DNA of 64,000 nucleotides, from the NCBI GenBank assembly GCA_017607445.1, contig JAEVHH010000006.1:2232001-2296000 (forward strand), read 5' to 3'. Positions 35,129-46,859 of this stretch are shown in pieces. The notes beneath the pieces were generated by a model. The model was not told where the DNA came from, made no database searches, and saw nothing but the letters and a program-made list of their open reading frames with translations. The position numbers were made by a program, and so were the translations under genes. The stretch's first letter is position 1. Each line of letters starts with the position of its first letter. The stretch is from Histoplasma ohiense. Lineage: Eukaryota > Ascomycota > Eurotiomycetes > Onygenales > Ajellomycetaceae.

Positions 35129-36648
35129 ATGCCTCTGAGGGGTTGCGACTTGCACGGCTGCTCCAAGTCGGCGGCCCGCAAACATGGCGGCTGTCTGATC
35201 TGCTCCAGGAACCATTGCGGCGCCCACATCAAGTCAGCTTCTCACAGATGTCTTTCGGAGGCACGAGACCCCCCCCCCTTTTTTTTTTTTTGCGCTGCTT
35301 TGGAATTGTCAATTACCTTTTTTGCCGAACGGGAGCTTCCCCCCCGCTAACTTTGACTTTCGTTGATAACTAAAAGGATACCGATCCAGATGCATACCGC
35401 GAGGCCTATCTCTCGTCCCAGCGTGGCCGCCTGTTCAAGGTCCTGGACCAGCTAGATGTCTGCGCCCTGACTTCGCTGGCGAGTAATCTTCGTCGTGGCG
35501 TCCCTTGCTCGATCCCTGCTCTCACGGCCGACAGAGACACCCAGTGGCGACGCATCTCGAAGCATATGACCAAAACCGATTTCCACGTGGATATAAATTT
35601 CCAGGATGGCGTGGTGTGGGATGCACGGATACGGCTGAGAAATGACGCTTTCCCGCCCCTGTCGGTACAGAAATATATCTTTCTGAGCGAGGTATTCACG
35701 CTCAAATTCCTCGAAAAAACTGCCGTGCCTGCCCCCGGGGTATACTACCACTACTGGGCTGACTCTGCGGATGGCCATGTCGGCGTATCATTCGTCCTTC
35801 TGGAGAAGATGGGCGGTCGGAAACTGCAATGGGACAAAGCCAGCAAATCGAGACAGACGAAGATCATGGAGCAGCTGGTGGATATCTCACTCGAGCTGGA
35901 GCGCCATTCGTTCGAGATGACCGGGTCAATCGTCCCGTCGGACGATGGAGAAGTCAGCATAGGCGGATATGCACAGCTTCCCCTGTTCCGCGACTCTCGG
36001 ACTCCAATTGGGCCGTTCTCAAGCCTTAACGCCTCCCTCAGAGCCATCATGCACTTACAGCTAGACATCATCACCGACGGCGAGTTCGCACATCTCTCTC
36101 TCTGCCACTTCCTGTCCTACCTCTGGCGCCTGCACACGATCCCGGACCTGGTCGCCTCGACAGACAGCCGCGAAGGCGGGCCCTTCTACCTCAAGCACTT
36201 CTGCGAAACGGACGACCACATCATGGTCGACGACGACGGCAACATCACCGCCATCATCGACTGGTCCTCCTCGTCAATCAAGTCAAAGGAATACGCCTTC
36301 AGCTCCCCGGCCATGCTGTGGCCCACCCGCAGCTTCGTCGGCGGCGACAACGCCCTCTCACCCGCCGAACTGGAGTTTGCAGATATATACCGCCGCCGCG
36401 GCAGGCCTGACATGGCAGACATCGTGCTGAAGGGCCGCCGGCTACAGCGGTTTCTGTACTCGTTGGGCGACAGCTGGACGGCCGACCAGTGGGGGTTTGA
36501 GGCGTTGTTTTTGGGCCTGCGGAAGGCCTTTATTCGGGAGGGCGATGAGAATGCGGCCGCCGTTGCGCAGGAGTCGTTTGAGTTCTGGAAGAAAAAGCTT
36601 ATTTCGAAGTACTCGGTTGAGTACCCGCAGTTACAGCGGCTTTTTTGA
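35129..36648 (+). CDS. AN1-like zinc finger fused to an APH-type kinase domain
   Basis: Exon 1 (35129-35260) encodes 44 residues with metal ligands C6, C11, C22, C25, C30, H33, H39 and C41. That is the AN1 spacing, with C-x4-C in place of C-x2-C at the start. Exon 2 (35377-36648) adds 423 residues of the fungal aminoglycoside-phosphotransferase-like family. Seen there: VVWDARIRLRN, KYIFLSEVFTLKFLE with VPAPGVY, a hinge at VLLEKMGG, and HIMVDDDGNITAIIDWSS near the catalytic and metal sites. The classic HGD triad is not plain (KHFCETDD). The exon join SHRCLSE-DTDPDAYREA is in frame only with a GC donor (GAG/GCACGA) and a normal AAAAG acceptor. Small-molecule or protein kinase activity is inferred from the family; the substrate is unknown. 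Confidence 0.82.
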
Positions 36649-37065
36649 AGGGAGGCGGCAACGGGAACGGAGGACGGGGCTTCTTCCTCGTTGTTGAGTG
36701 ATAGGTGTTTCCCAGCTGCTTTTTTTTTAGCAACACCTATATTCCGCCTTCTACCTCCCTTCTCTTCCTGTTTCCTCCCTGTCCTGTCGATCGACTTCCA
36801 GGTCGTGGTCGTATTGAATGACGACCATCTACTCATATTTTATTCCGCTTCCTCCCCGACTTTTTTATTTATTTATTTTTTATGTTCATTTTCATTTTTA
36901 TATTTTCCCCCCTCCCCTCTCCTTTCTTGGCGGAAATGCGATGTTTACTTCCTTAACGACAGGTTACGTTTTCTCTACGGTTTTATGAGCTGAAATGAAT
37001 GTTGTGTCGAAGCCCCTTTTTATGCATATGAGAGACAGAGAGGGGGAGAGAGAGGAGGAGAGCGT

Positions 37066-37100
<35 letters not shown>

Positions 37101-38810
37101 TTGTGCTGGCATGTGGAATGTGAAGAGGATGAATCCTACCCTTCTCTTCCTTCCGGAATTATATGTGTTAACATCGATCTTATAGGATCCTAAGATCCTG
37201 GCAGATGCATGCAGCCCTTCTGTTCCCGCCTACGCAAGGAATGATGTATGCCCTCCTCCTTTTCTCGTTTTTTCTTTTCTTTTCTTTTTCTTGCTTTTTT
37301 CCTCGTTTCAGCGGTATCCGTGCTGGTGATCTTTGCTTTTGAAAATGGGCTGTTTTTTTTTTTTTTTTTTTTTTCATCCAGTTCCAGTTCCTGGTTTGCA
37401 TTTATTCGGCATTTATTCTATTATTCCATTTTATTTTCCCCCCGAAGAGAGCGCAAGGCAAAGAAAAAGAAGCATGCAAGCGGTCAGAATATTATTATTA
37501 TTTTACTTATTCTTTTTCTTTTATTTATTATAATAATAGCTAACTAAATTAGATGTTTAATGCGTAACTAGTTTATTAATGTCTAGTTATTCCCTTTCTT
37601 TTCCCTTCCCTTTTTTTTTCTCCTCCGTATCCATCCTCCGGGGGAAGGAAGAAGAGGTTTTCCCAACGCATTTGCGAGAGAACACACTGTGTACATACCG
37701 CAGCTACTACTTCTCCCGTGCAGTGGGCCCGACTTCTGAACGCCTTTGATCTTGCATCTCGCGTGATTCAGCAGCCTCAGGTGGGTGGAAATGTGGCGGC
37801 AGCCAGTTCTGAAGAGAGAAGTATATATATATATATATGTCTTTTCCGCTCCTTCACACACACCGATGATACATCCTTAACATTGAGCCGCACATACTGG
37901 CCGTCGCGTTGTGTCCATGAGTCCGGTTCGGTTGTCTTCAAGATCAATCATGCCCGAGAAATTAGGAGAAGTGTATATTCATTCACTGTCGTTGGTTGCG
38001 GAGGTCTCACAACAATGGCCGACATACACGTGCATGTGCGTTGCTTGGTCCGATAGACACACTCAGAATGGGCAAATCCAGGTGTTTAACGACCGGCGCC
38101 ATGCCGGACGGACATCGCTGACACTTGCAGTGCCCTGGAGAACTCTCCGAGTGGGGAGGGAGCGCAGCCAGGTAGAGAGGGAGAAAGCTACAATTTTGTG
38201 TGATAGACTTTGTCAAAAGGAACAGACACCAGTGACTGGAAAAGACTGGAGGTCAAGTCGTTGTCGACGCTGCATTCTGTGCTGATTTCTGCTCAATGTC
38301 CAAAGTCCAGACGGTTCTGGCGCGAGGCATCCACGAGCTGGACGCAGTCTCACCTACAATGAAAAAACCCAGCATACTGACAGCTTACTGCCTACGACTT
38401 ATATTGGGGTGGATTGACCAGTTCTTCCGTACAAAACCAGCAGGCGCCGTCACTCCCTCGAGGAGATTCACCCCAGTCAGTTCCGATACCAGTGTGCTCC
38501 TTTCTGCATTTGTACCTTCACCTTTTGCTACCTTTCCCATCTTTCGTTTCATTTGCTCCGCCTGGATCGCTGATACCACATTGGCGGTCTAAATCTCCAC
38601 AAGATGGGTGACCGACACTCTAATTCAAGTTACGACGGCACAGTTCAAGAAGCAACGTACGGTATCAAAGCAGATGTCAAAACCATTCAACAACTTTCCT
38701 CTTCGGCTGAGGTCGCACGACAAAATAGGACGAGACGAGCGATCCTTTTTTTTTAAACGATCCGGCGATGTGGGAGAAAGAGGAAAAAGGTGAAGCGAGA
38801 AGCAAGACAT
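36649..38810. other. Intergenic with simple repeats, no gene recognised
   Basis: Poly-T at about 37350-37373, a GT repeat at 37067-37098, an AT repeat at about 37823-37838, and many T-rich tracts. Short frames around 37911-38285 and 38296-38592 have no recognisable motif. Confidence 0.45.
37067..37098. repeat. GT dinucleotide microsatellite
   Basis: An uninterrupted GT repeat of 32 bases, preceded by a purine-rich GAGAG stretch. Confidence 0.95.
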
Positions 38811-40300
38811 TTAAGATGTATTGCTCTTAAGTTCCGATCGATCCTCGAATGCTTCGCGTAATGCTATACCGAATTGCTCCTTCTCTTCCAACTTGCGTTC
38901 AAGAAAATCATATGTATCAAACGTCCAGTAGCGCATTGTGATTAACCAGAATGATTCTTCATCTATATGAGTCTTAGAGAGCTTCGGTTGGGTGTAGTCG
39001 TAAAAGATCGAGAACAATGCTGTTTGGACTCTTAAGTGCGGGAGAGCGCACCAAAATTGTTCCTCTCTCCCAACCCAGATGTAACCTTATGTTCCTCCTC
39101 CTCAAAGGCTTTCTTCATGAATTCTGCATGAAGACTCTCACAGTCCCCGAGCTTGACCGTATCAATAGATTGGTCTGACAACCGATATGGCGGGTGGATT
39201 ATTTCCAAAGGGCGCGAGCAGGCTCATTCAAAGGTCGATGATGCACTTCATGTTCCATTCATCATCCGCCAGAATGCTGCTCTGGTGGAGGTCAGTAAGG
39301 TCCAGAAAGAAGGGACCTCGAAAAGATCACGGCGAAAGAAACAAGGCCAGACACTTCTCATAACCATCAACGCACAAACATGCCTGATAGAAGCCATCCG
39401 GGAGATCATGTCTGCATTGGGCTGGTACCGAAAACGGCTCTCGTGGCATGCAAGGGTATCATTGTTGTAGGAATCAACGGTGGAATAGGTCACATTTCGC
39501 GGAACATCAACTGGAATATTCTCGTTTTCCAACTGTTGATATTGAACAGTAAGAGGCCTGTTATTCAAACTCAAGTAGCCTCTGTCATCCAAAACAAAGG
39601 AGCCGATCTTTGGTAGAGGAGTGCGAGTAAAAAACAGGATACGATGCGGGATATACCATGGAAGAGATTTGCTCGCAACTTTACATCATGATGTCTTTCC
39701 TGCTATGTATTGGAAAGCATTTCTCCTCTCGACAATTCGATATACTCAATCAACAGATAGTCTGTATTTAAAGTACATTTCTCCCAGCTTTGGTGCTGAA
39801 TATAGTGAGAGGGAATTGGATATCCCAAGAACTTTAACCAGCGGCAGCGCAAAGCTTGGATAGCACAGGCTATAAATGGCAGGTTGTCAAGAACGGTGAA
39901 CTAGAATTTGTTAGGTGATGAGTGTTCCCAGCAGGCTGTCTCAGGGGAGCTACATACGGTCTGACCAGTGAAGAGTTCAAATCCATACAAACAAGGACTG
40001 GGCACATCTGGACAGTTCTGCTGGATCCCATGCATACATGCCGGCTTCGCATCGGATCTTCTCATCTGCGTTCCCTTGGCAAGGCGCTTCTCCAACACGG
40101 TATGGCAGGGGAAATCGGATCATCAATTTATTATTTCCTCCATCGTCCTTCCAGCCATTGACATCAACTCGCATGCAGGCGTTGAAGCTTCCATGTATCC
40201 ATTTTTCGGCATCAGCAAGTTGGCAAAGTCTGCCGAAGCTAGGCCGAGGTGATGCGCCACGATTGCTGCAATTTGCTTGCGATTCCGGTGCAGATGATTA
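38811..40300 (-). pseudogene. Decayed fungal APH-type phosphotransferase
   Basis: Pieces of one protein appear in order on the minus strand but in changing frames. From the N-terminal side they are: LCQLADAEKWIHGSFN and VDVNGWKDD (about 40240-40140), MIRFPLPYRVGEA and NADEKIRCEAGMYAW, CLYGFELFTGQT (about 39980), YLLIEYIESSRGEMLS (about 39750), DDRGYLSLNNRPLT (39592 on), RNVTYSTVDSYNNDTL, SVWPCFFRRDL (about 39350), TDLHQS, and finally LITMRYWTFDTYDFLERKL (about 38950-38890). Every one is a known block of a fungus-specific APH-like family with many paralogues. At least four frame changes and several stops separate them. The family differs from the intact AN1-APH gene upstream, so it is not a simple local duplicate. 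The N-terminal start was not located. Confidence 0.85.
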
Positions 40301-40762
40301 AAATATCGAGTTCTCTGATCCCAGTAGCCCAGCTCATGAAGGGTATTGGCATCTTAGTTTTTGCGGGCAAGAGTATGTGATCTCGCCCTGAAGCAGGCGG
40401 CCAGGTTTCGGTGTGATTTCTGAGTGGGGAATGACCCTGGGACATTCCTTTCAAGCCGATCAAACCTTTCAAGCCGGCGTATTTGGACTTTTGGCTCGAA
40501 ACAAAATCAGGATGGGCCAGATGAACGTGTATCAAACTGGCCAGAACTGCAGGACAAGATGGTTTTTGGACATGTTCTCTGGCAGCTCAGATAAAACAAT
40601 TCGAGTCTCGTTTGAGATTAAGTCGCAGCGAGACATGGAATGGAAGCGGTCCGAATTTTGAGAGCTGACAGTTTTCTCTTTGCAGATATTATTTTTGTTT
40701 ATTTCTTTTCTTTAAACAGCTTGGTTGTTGGCTGAGGATATCTTGATTTAGCTACCTAGTAG

Positions 40763-40802
<40 letters not shown>

Positions 40803-41390
40803 CAACGAACTTCAGTTGGCGTGTGGGAGCTGGGATATCCATACTGGTAATCGACAACGGGTAGTTATCTCCCGTTCGCCCCCAGAATCTCTTTCATGGC
40901 GGGTGTTTGAAGAGGTCGCAATGCGTTTTAGAGTGAAATTATTCCCTGGCATTGACAACTCATACGTTCACAGCGCATGGTCCTGGAGCTTCGGAGGAGA
41001 CCTCGGAACAACTCTTTCAGTTAGGCTTCCATGACTCTCCGCTTTACCTGGCCCTAGTTTGGGGCATGGGAGATACTGTGTCGCGATACGCTTCCCCTTC
41101 CAGACTGCGCAGAGCCCTCTGGGGCTGGGCAGTCATACGCAGCACGGAGTACTCCGTATAATGCTTGATATCGAGGAAGTTGATCGAGATATGGAAGAAG
41201 ATCCGCTTCGACAAACTCCACACTAGATGCCAAGTGCGGGGATCCCATCGCGCTAAGCCCGGCGTCAAGAGCTGGCGGAAGCATCGGTCGGACAGACAGC
41301 GCCCCAGCCATGGAGAATTCCAAGCTTAACAGTTGGATGGATGAATGAACAGCGGCATTACTCCGTACTCATAGAAACGATCTTGATTCC
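40301..41390. other. Intergenic; promoter of the Zn2Cys6 gene
   Basis: No gene was recognised. An AT repeat lies at 40766-40799. The perfect palindrome CGGAGTACTCCG lies at 41145-41156, and another TACTCCGTA at 41359-41367 is only 24 bases before the start codon of the regulator gene. Confidence 0.45.
40766..40799. repeat. AT dinucleotide microsatellite
   Basis: An uninterrupted AT repeat of about 34 bases in intergenic DNA. Confidence 0.95.
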
Positions 41391-43756
41391 ATGCCCGCTA
41401 TGATGCTTGCTACCCCCACAGACTCGTCTCAAGCCGCTGCTGGAGGGAGCCAATCTGAGCAACTCCCTTTCAGATCCGCCACCCCAGTACGACCCAAGCG
41501 CAAGCAGGTCGCGAGGGCCTGTGACTGGTGCCGTGGGCACCGCATCAGATGTGACAATGAACGCCCATGTGCAAACTGTCGTAGTCGAGGAGGGAAATGT
41601 ACCAGCAATGGGGAGAGCGAATTGCGGACGCTGCCTCACGCTCTCAGGTTGGTGGTCTTCTACAGTCTCCCGTTCTTTTTCTCGCTGACCGAGACGGCCG
41701 TGGTGGATTATTCGGCTGACAATCTGTTAGAGAAATCGAGAAACTAAAAAAGCGTATTAAAGACTTGGAGTTGCAACTTAAAGATGCTGAGCAGCCCGAA
41801 GTTGAGCACGTTGTACACCCTTCAAAGCCTCCACGGCCCTTATCTGTGTACACGCCTGAGGGACTCGATCCGCTTAATCCAGACCGGCCCAACAGGAGGA
41901 ATTGGGAGGGCATCCATGCAAGAATGGCCAAGTCTCATCAGACCCAATTCTATGGCCCGTCGTCTCTATGCTACTTCGTCGGTCGCCTAAGTTCTTACTT
42001 AGCTATGGTTCTCCAGCAACCGCATTTAGAACATCATTTTCACCCTAATTCCGCGAGCAGGTCGTTCTCGTGTCCCACCAGCTCAAAGAATGGAAGCATC
42101 GAAGAGAATCTTATGTCCGCTGACATACCGATAGATGGAGACTATCTTACAGGAACACAGGAAGACTATTTCTTGAACCTATTTTGGCAGTCGTATCACT
42201 GCACTCTGCCAATTCTAGATGAACGGGTGTTTAGAGAATATTACAAGTCGCTGTGGGATACTCCGGGGAAGCCTCGAAAACCATCTGCCTTAGTTGATAT
42301 TATCCTTGCACTGACCATGCAATATGGCATCTCAGTTTTGCCACGGTCTGATGCAAACACTGCGTCAAAGGCTGATGTCGATAGCAACGATGCGACCATC
42401 GCCGGCCGCTGGTTTTATAAGCGATCTCAAGCTTTACTGGCAACTGAGCTTGAAAGTCCGTCGATATCTACTCTACAGTGCCACATTTTCACGCTCATCT
42501 TTCTTTGCAATGCATCATTCCAGAACATGGCTCATAGTACTTTGGCTGTTGCTGTTCGGACAGCCCATATCATAGGCATCCACTTAGAGCCCCCAGAGGA
42601 CATGCCCCGATCGCAGCGGGAGTTAAGGAAACGGATGTGGTGGATGTTGTATGCCACAGAAAGCAAAACATGCATGAAGCTTGGACGGCCGTTTTATGCC
42701 CAACTATCCCAGGTTACTGCCAGTTTGCCGGCTGATGACCATGAATTGGCGTTGCATTCGGGATCTAACTTTGGCTCTTTCGGCGAAGATATCACATGGC
42801 TTACTCACGGTCTGCATCACATTAAACTACTGATAACAGCCCGCAATATCTACACGGCATTCTATGATCACTGCTCTGAAATTCTTGGTAGGAATGGTGG
42901 GAAGAGCCTATACAATGATCCGGAAGGTCTGGAGAACGCTGCAGAATTTCTTTCGTTAAATATGAGCGCTCTCCAGACGTGGCTTTCCAACGTGCCAACG
43001 GCGTTGAAAATGAAACGCCAAGGGGCTGGAGAACATTTCTCCACCGACAGGTCACCGCTAGAGGTGGAGCGATTTGCACCCCACTGGTTGAAGAGGCAGC
43101 AGGTGCTCCTAGAACTCCTGTACCACAATCTTTCAATGAATCTCTATCGACCTTTTATCTGCTTTTCTTCAATTCTCGAACCAAAGACTAAAAGCAACGC
43201 AATTTCCTGTGTCAATCATGCGATGGCAATCACCTATATCATTCATCAAATCCTCGACGAATCCGACATTCTCCCTGGCTGGCATGAGGCGTATCAGTGG
43301 CAATGGAACGCCTCTATCAGCCTGATGGGATTCATATTGGGCCAGCCGAATTCTCCTCTAACACCCATCGCACGAAACGCCATTAGCATGGCCATCACCG
43401 TCTTTGAAACTTTCGGCAACCACTTCGCCATCGCCGCGAGCGCCGCGAACGTCACCCGTACCGTCGTCGGTAAGATCGATGTATTTCTGAACCACACCCA
43501 AGGGGGCAGCCAGCATAGCCCCGCCTCTTCTCATGTATCTGAGATCGCCAGCGCAAACCCTCAGACGTACAGCATCGGCGCCCAATTTATCGGCGGTGGC
43601 AGTAACATAACCTGTAGTCAGGCCGATGACCAAACGATGCAGGATTCCATTGCCAATTCCCTCGGCATTGCCTTCACAATGGATTCACTGAATATCTTTG
43701 AGCCTTTTTGGGATAACGAGGGTGTCATGGATTATTGGACCTACACGCAAGATTAG
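41391..43756 (+). CDS. Fungal Zn2Cys6 transcription factor
   Basis: Exons 41391-41647 and 41731-43756 join in frame to 760 residues. The DNA-binding cluster is C44-x2-C47-x6-C54-x5-C60-x2-C63-x6-C70, preceded by a basic RPKRKQVARA arm. The intron lies just after it. Exon 2 starts with a short coiled-coil linker (EIEKLKKRIKDLELQLKD), the usual dimerisation element. The middle homology (Fungal_trans) domain runs from about EDYFLNLFWQSYHCTLPILD to beyond the ELRKRMWWMLYATESKTCMKLGRP signature. The GHDNF-like C-terminus has no clear activation motif. Its target genes are unknown. A TACTCCGTA motif sits just before the start codon. The length is normal for the family and no lesion is visible. Confidence 0.93.
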
Positions 43757-46700
43757 CTCGCTTCTGGATATGACAACTCGTGGAACATATTACTAATTGT
43801 TGGGTAGTATGGATATTGTTTAAACATTGACAAATAAAATGAAACCGGTTCGGGAGGCTTCAGTCATTGATTAACTTCCGAGTTACTTTTCTCTTCTCCC
43901 CCCAACATCAAAATAAAAGTTTGAACCGTTAAATTTCAGTTACTCCCTTTTTTTTTGGTTCGCGTTTCCCATGCAGACATCTATTATCTGGTATTATTCG
44001 GATTTCCGCAGATTTTTTCGGAAATTGGACTCCAGTTGCAAGAGCTGCTGTTATCCGCCAACCCTCAAGACCCTTTCCCCTCGGATCCAAGTGGAACAGC
44101 CCTCACTATGCATGGAAGGTGATCTCGAAACACGATGATGACCTTATCTATTTCGATACACGACAAAATTTCCGAAACTGTTCCGTTTGTTGCTAATTCA
44201 TCAACTTTTTTTATTTTTTTTATTTTTTTTTATTTTTTCCCTTTTGAGATTCTACAAAAATTCGCGTTGGTATGCAAGCATCCGCGTTGTTCATTCCCAT
44301 GATTTCCGACATGAATTGCCAAGGGAAATTTCATATGGGTCTTTCTTTTGTTGCTCCTTGTTGAAATCAAACCCGCCGAAAATGTTACGACGGATCTGGT
44401 GGAAAGCAGCGGAAACTACAGAATACAAAGCACGCCCGTAACACGTCAGGGAATTCATTTCTAGGGGAGAAGTGCTAACCATTGAGTTCGGAGTATTGAG
44501 AGCGATAATCGTGGACAACCCTCGTGTCATTGGGGGTTGCCCGGCGATCGCTAGCAGCCATTTGCTGACTGTTCCTGTTGTTCTTGCTTGCGTTGTTTCC
44601 TGTATCTCCATGAGATTGTTTTAATTTGTGATATCAGTGACTCTGCCATGGCGACCCAGTACCCTACCCAAGTGGGAACAAATTTAGTCGTGTAAATTAC
44701 CGTCATTTCATTTAGCAGTTTCTTGCATTCGAGATTATTTTGGGGGCGGGGCGGGAATGGGATGCAATATGTGGTATATCTTAATTTACCTATCTTGATC
44801 CTTATTGCAGCCCAATTCAGACATAATTGACAACTACGCCAAACAAGAAGATATAACTTCGCTAACGACATATGTGTAATGGGCTTTTGTGCTGTAACTA
44901 TATAGAGCAGACACTCATATCTTACCTGAGTTCCCATATTATCTCTCGCACACCAACTCCCCACAACGCTGCAAAGGAAAAATTGATTCTCTCAGAAATC
45001 CGCAAAGAGCCTCCAAAGATGGGTGGTCCCATCGCAAGCACTCATGGTGAATCCCGCACATTATTAACAGAGGGTTGAGTAATAAACTCCAAGACGTGGG
45101 ATGCCCAGAGTTGTCATGAAGAGTTGATTTCTTAACTCTCCACAGTACAGGCCGGCGGCGGCATGTCAACCATACATTCGAATCAGAGTTAGACTTGTTG
45201 AAACTCCAAACCTCCTTGAGAGGCGGTAGCTGATATCTTATTTTATATTTCAACAAGCAGGCAGGAATTGCATCGGGACAACCCCCTTCCAGGAGGAAAG
45301 CCTCCTTCGCGAGGTGCAATGAATGTGATAGTGCTGAATCCTTGATCTTATTGCATGGTGATATCACAGAGCTTGATGCGCGGTAAGCGCAGGGTGGTTA
45401 GCCAAGACGAGGGTTCTGATAGGATATCTGCTAATGGTACTGAGACTTTCCATTTAAGTTGTTTCGAATCCTGGCGTAGTCGCATTTTAAATACACCCTT
45501 ATGCAAGAGACAATCTCTTGTTCTTTGTTCCTGGATTCTCATCCCCCCGTTCTTCCTTGAGTCCAAGGATTCGTACAGTCATGGTCAGCCCTGCTCGAAT
45601 AGAATGTTTCGTCCTCTAGCATAACCATGCTAATGGCTTGCAAGTGGGAGCGTGTCAGAGGGGGAGTGTAAATATTTCCTGTTTGATCTTTTTTTATACT
45701 ATACATAGTAGCTAGTTGCCGGAGTACAACCTTCGGTGGCTGAGCGATTCAGCTTGTCGGTCTTTATGACAGAGTCAGTGAGTGGTTGTAGTCACTCCCT
45801 GTATGCTTGCTGCATGGTGTCGCTCGGCGAGGAGGGACTCCTGGTCAGGGGAACATCGCAATAGGGGGTACAGAGTAATAATCAAGCATTAGCTAGTCGA
45901 TTTCGATATCTCTGGGCGGCGAATATCTCAAGGCATAAACCCAACGAGCTCTGGGGCTTCCTCGAGGGCCGGTGATTGAGCTTCATTGGCCCTGCTTGCC
46001 AACTCGCAACTAATAAGGCAATACTTGCGATTCGCAAGCCGAAATTCTGGCGTGTTGACTGACTGACCTCAGCGACGCCTGCACATCACAGTTTAGCAGA
46101 GCCGATTTTGTGCCCCTGAGTTAATGTCGCGAGCCGTGGTAGCATACACTGGCAGGATGTTGTATGTATGCTGCATATCACCCGTGGCGATCGTGTGCAC
46201 ATCCCTACCCCGTCCCGGGATTTGAATATGAGAACGGCAAAAGTGAAGAACTTCCTCGTTCTGAGGGTCCGTCGAAATTCAAGTCATCCGAAATGCCCTT
46301 GTGGCTGGCACCCGCTTGGCTTCGCGCGTTTCGCACAAAATGTGCAAGGAGTTGTAATCTTTGGTTGGTAAAGGCTCTCACCCTCCGCTTCTAAAATTCT
46401 CCCTCCACAAGTGGACTTTTAAGTCATGGCTACATCGCTCAATGGTGGAGCGGTATCTTTTCCAGGAGTTGTTTGGCCGTTACAACCAACTTTTTCAACG
46501 TCAGCACTAAACTGGGAACACACAGTCTCATTTCTGGGGAAAATTGCTAGGCATTCAGCCGCCGCCTGCGAGGCCGTATTGTTTTATGGCGACGTCAGCG
46601 TTCAATCATCCAGGTGTACATAAGTCTCCGGTGATGGAAGAGCAGCGGATATCTGTTTGATATTGCCCAGTCGAGCTAGTCGCGAGTCGGTTGGCATCTT

Positions 46701-46859
46701 GGATATTCACAATGACCTTCGAACTTATAAAGCTTCCAAACAAGGTTACGAATTATTTTTCAGCATAAGGATACTGACCCTGACAAACACCACTCTACAA
46801 TATTCGAGATCTTCGCGACCAGAGTCGAAGTTGTTACGTACCGCGCAACGTCGAGCGGA
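43757..46859. other. Gene-poor intergenic region
   Basis: About 3.1 kb without a recognised gene. Minus frames at 44964-44551 and 45367-44939 are the longest but have no motif. T-rich tracts lie near 44205-44240. Base composition around 45700-46640 is more gene-like than the flanks, but all frames are interrupted. Confidence 0.4.

Noticed and set aside
35261..35376. Frameshift or assembly error between the zinc finger and kinase parts
   Set aside because: A GC-AG intron with a TAAC branch region joins them exactly in frame, so a lesion is not needed. A GT donor at 35250 would create a stop.
45730..45810. GGTGGCTGAGCGATT, resembling the start of a Ser/Leu tRNA
   Set aside because: Downstream sequence does not form a T-arm with the conserved TTC, and no stem pairs with the 5' end.
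46425..46500. tRNA-like D-arm (GCTCAATGGTGGAGC)
   Set aside because: No matching acceptor stem, anticodon arm or GGTTCxAxTC T-arm follows.
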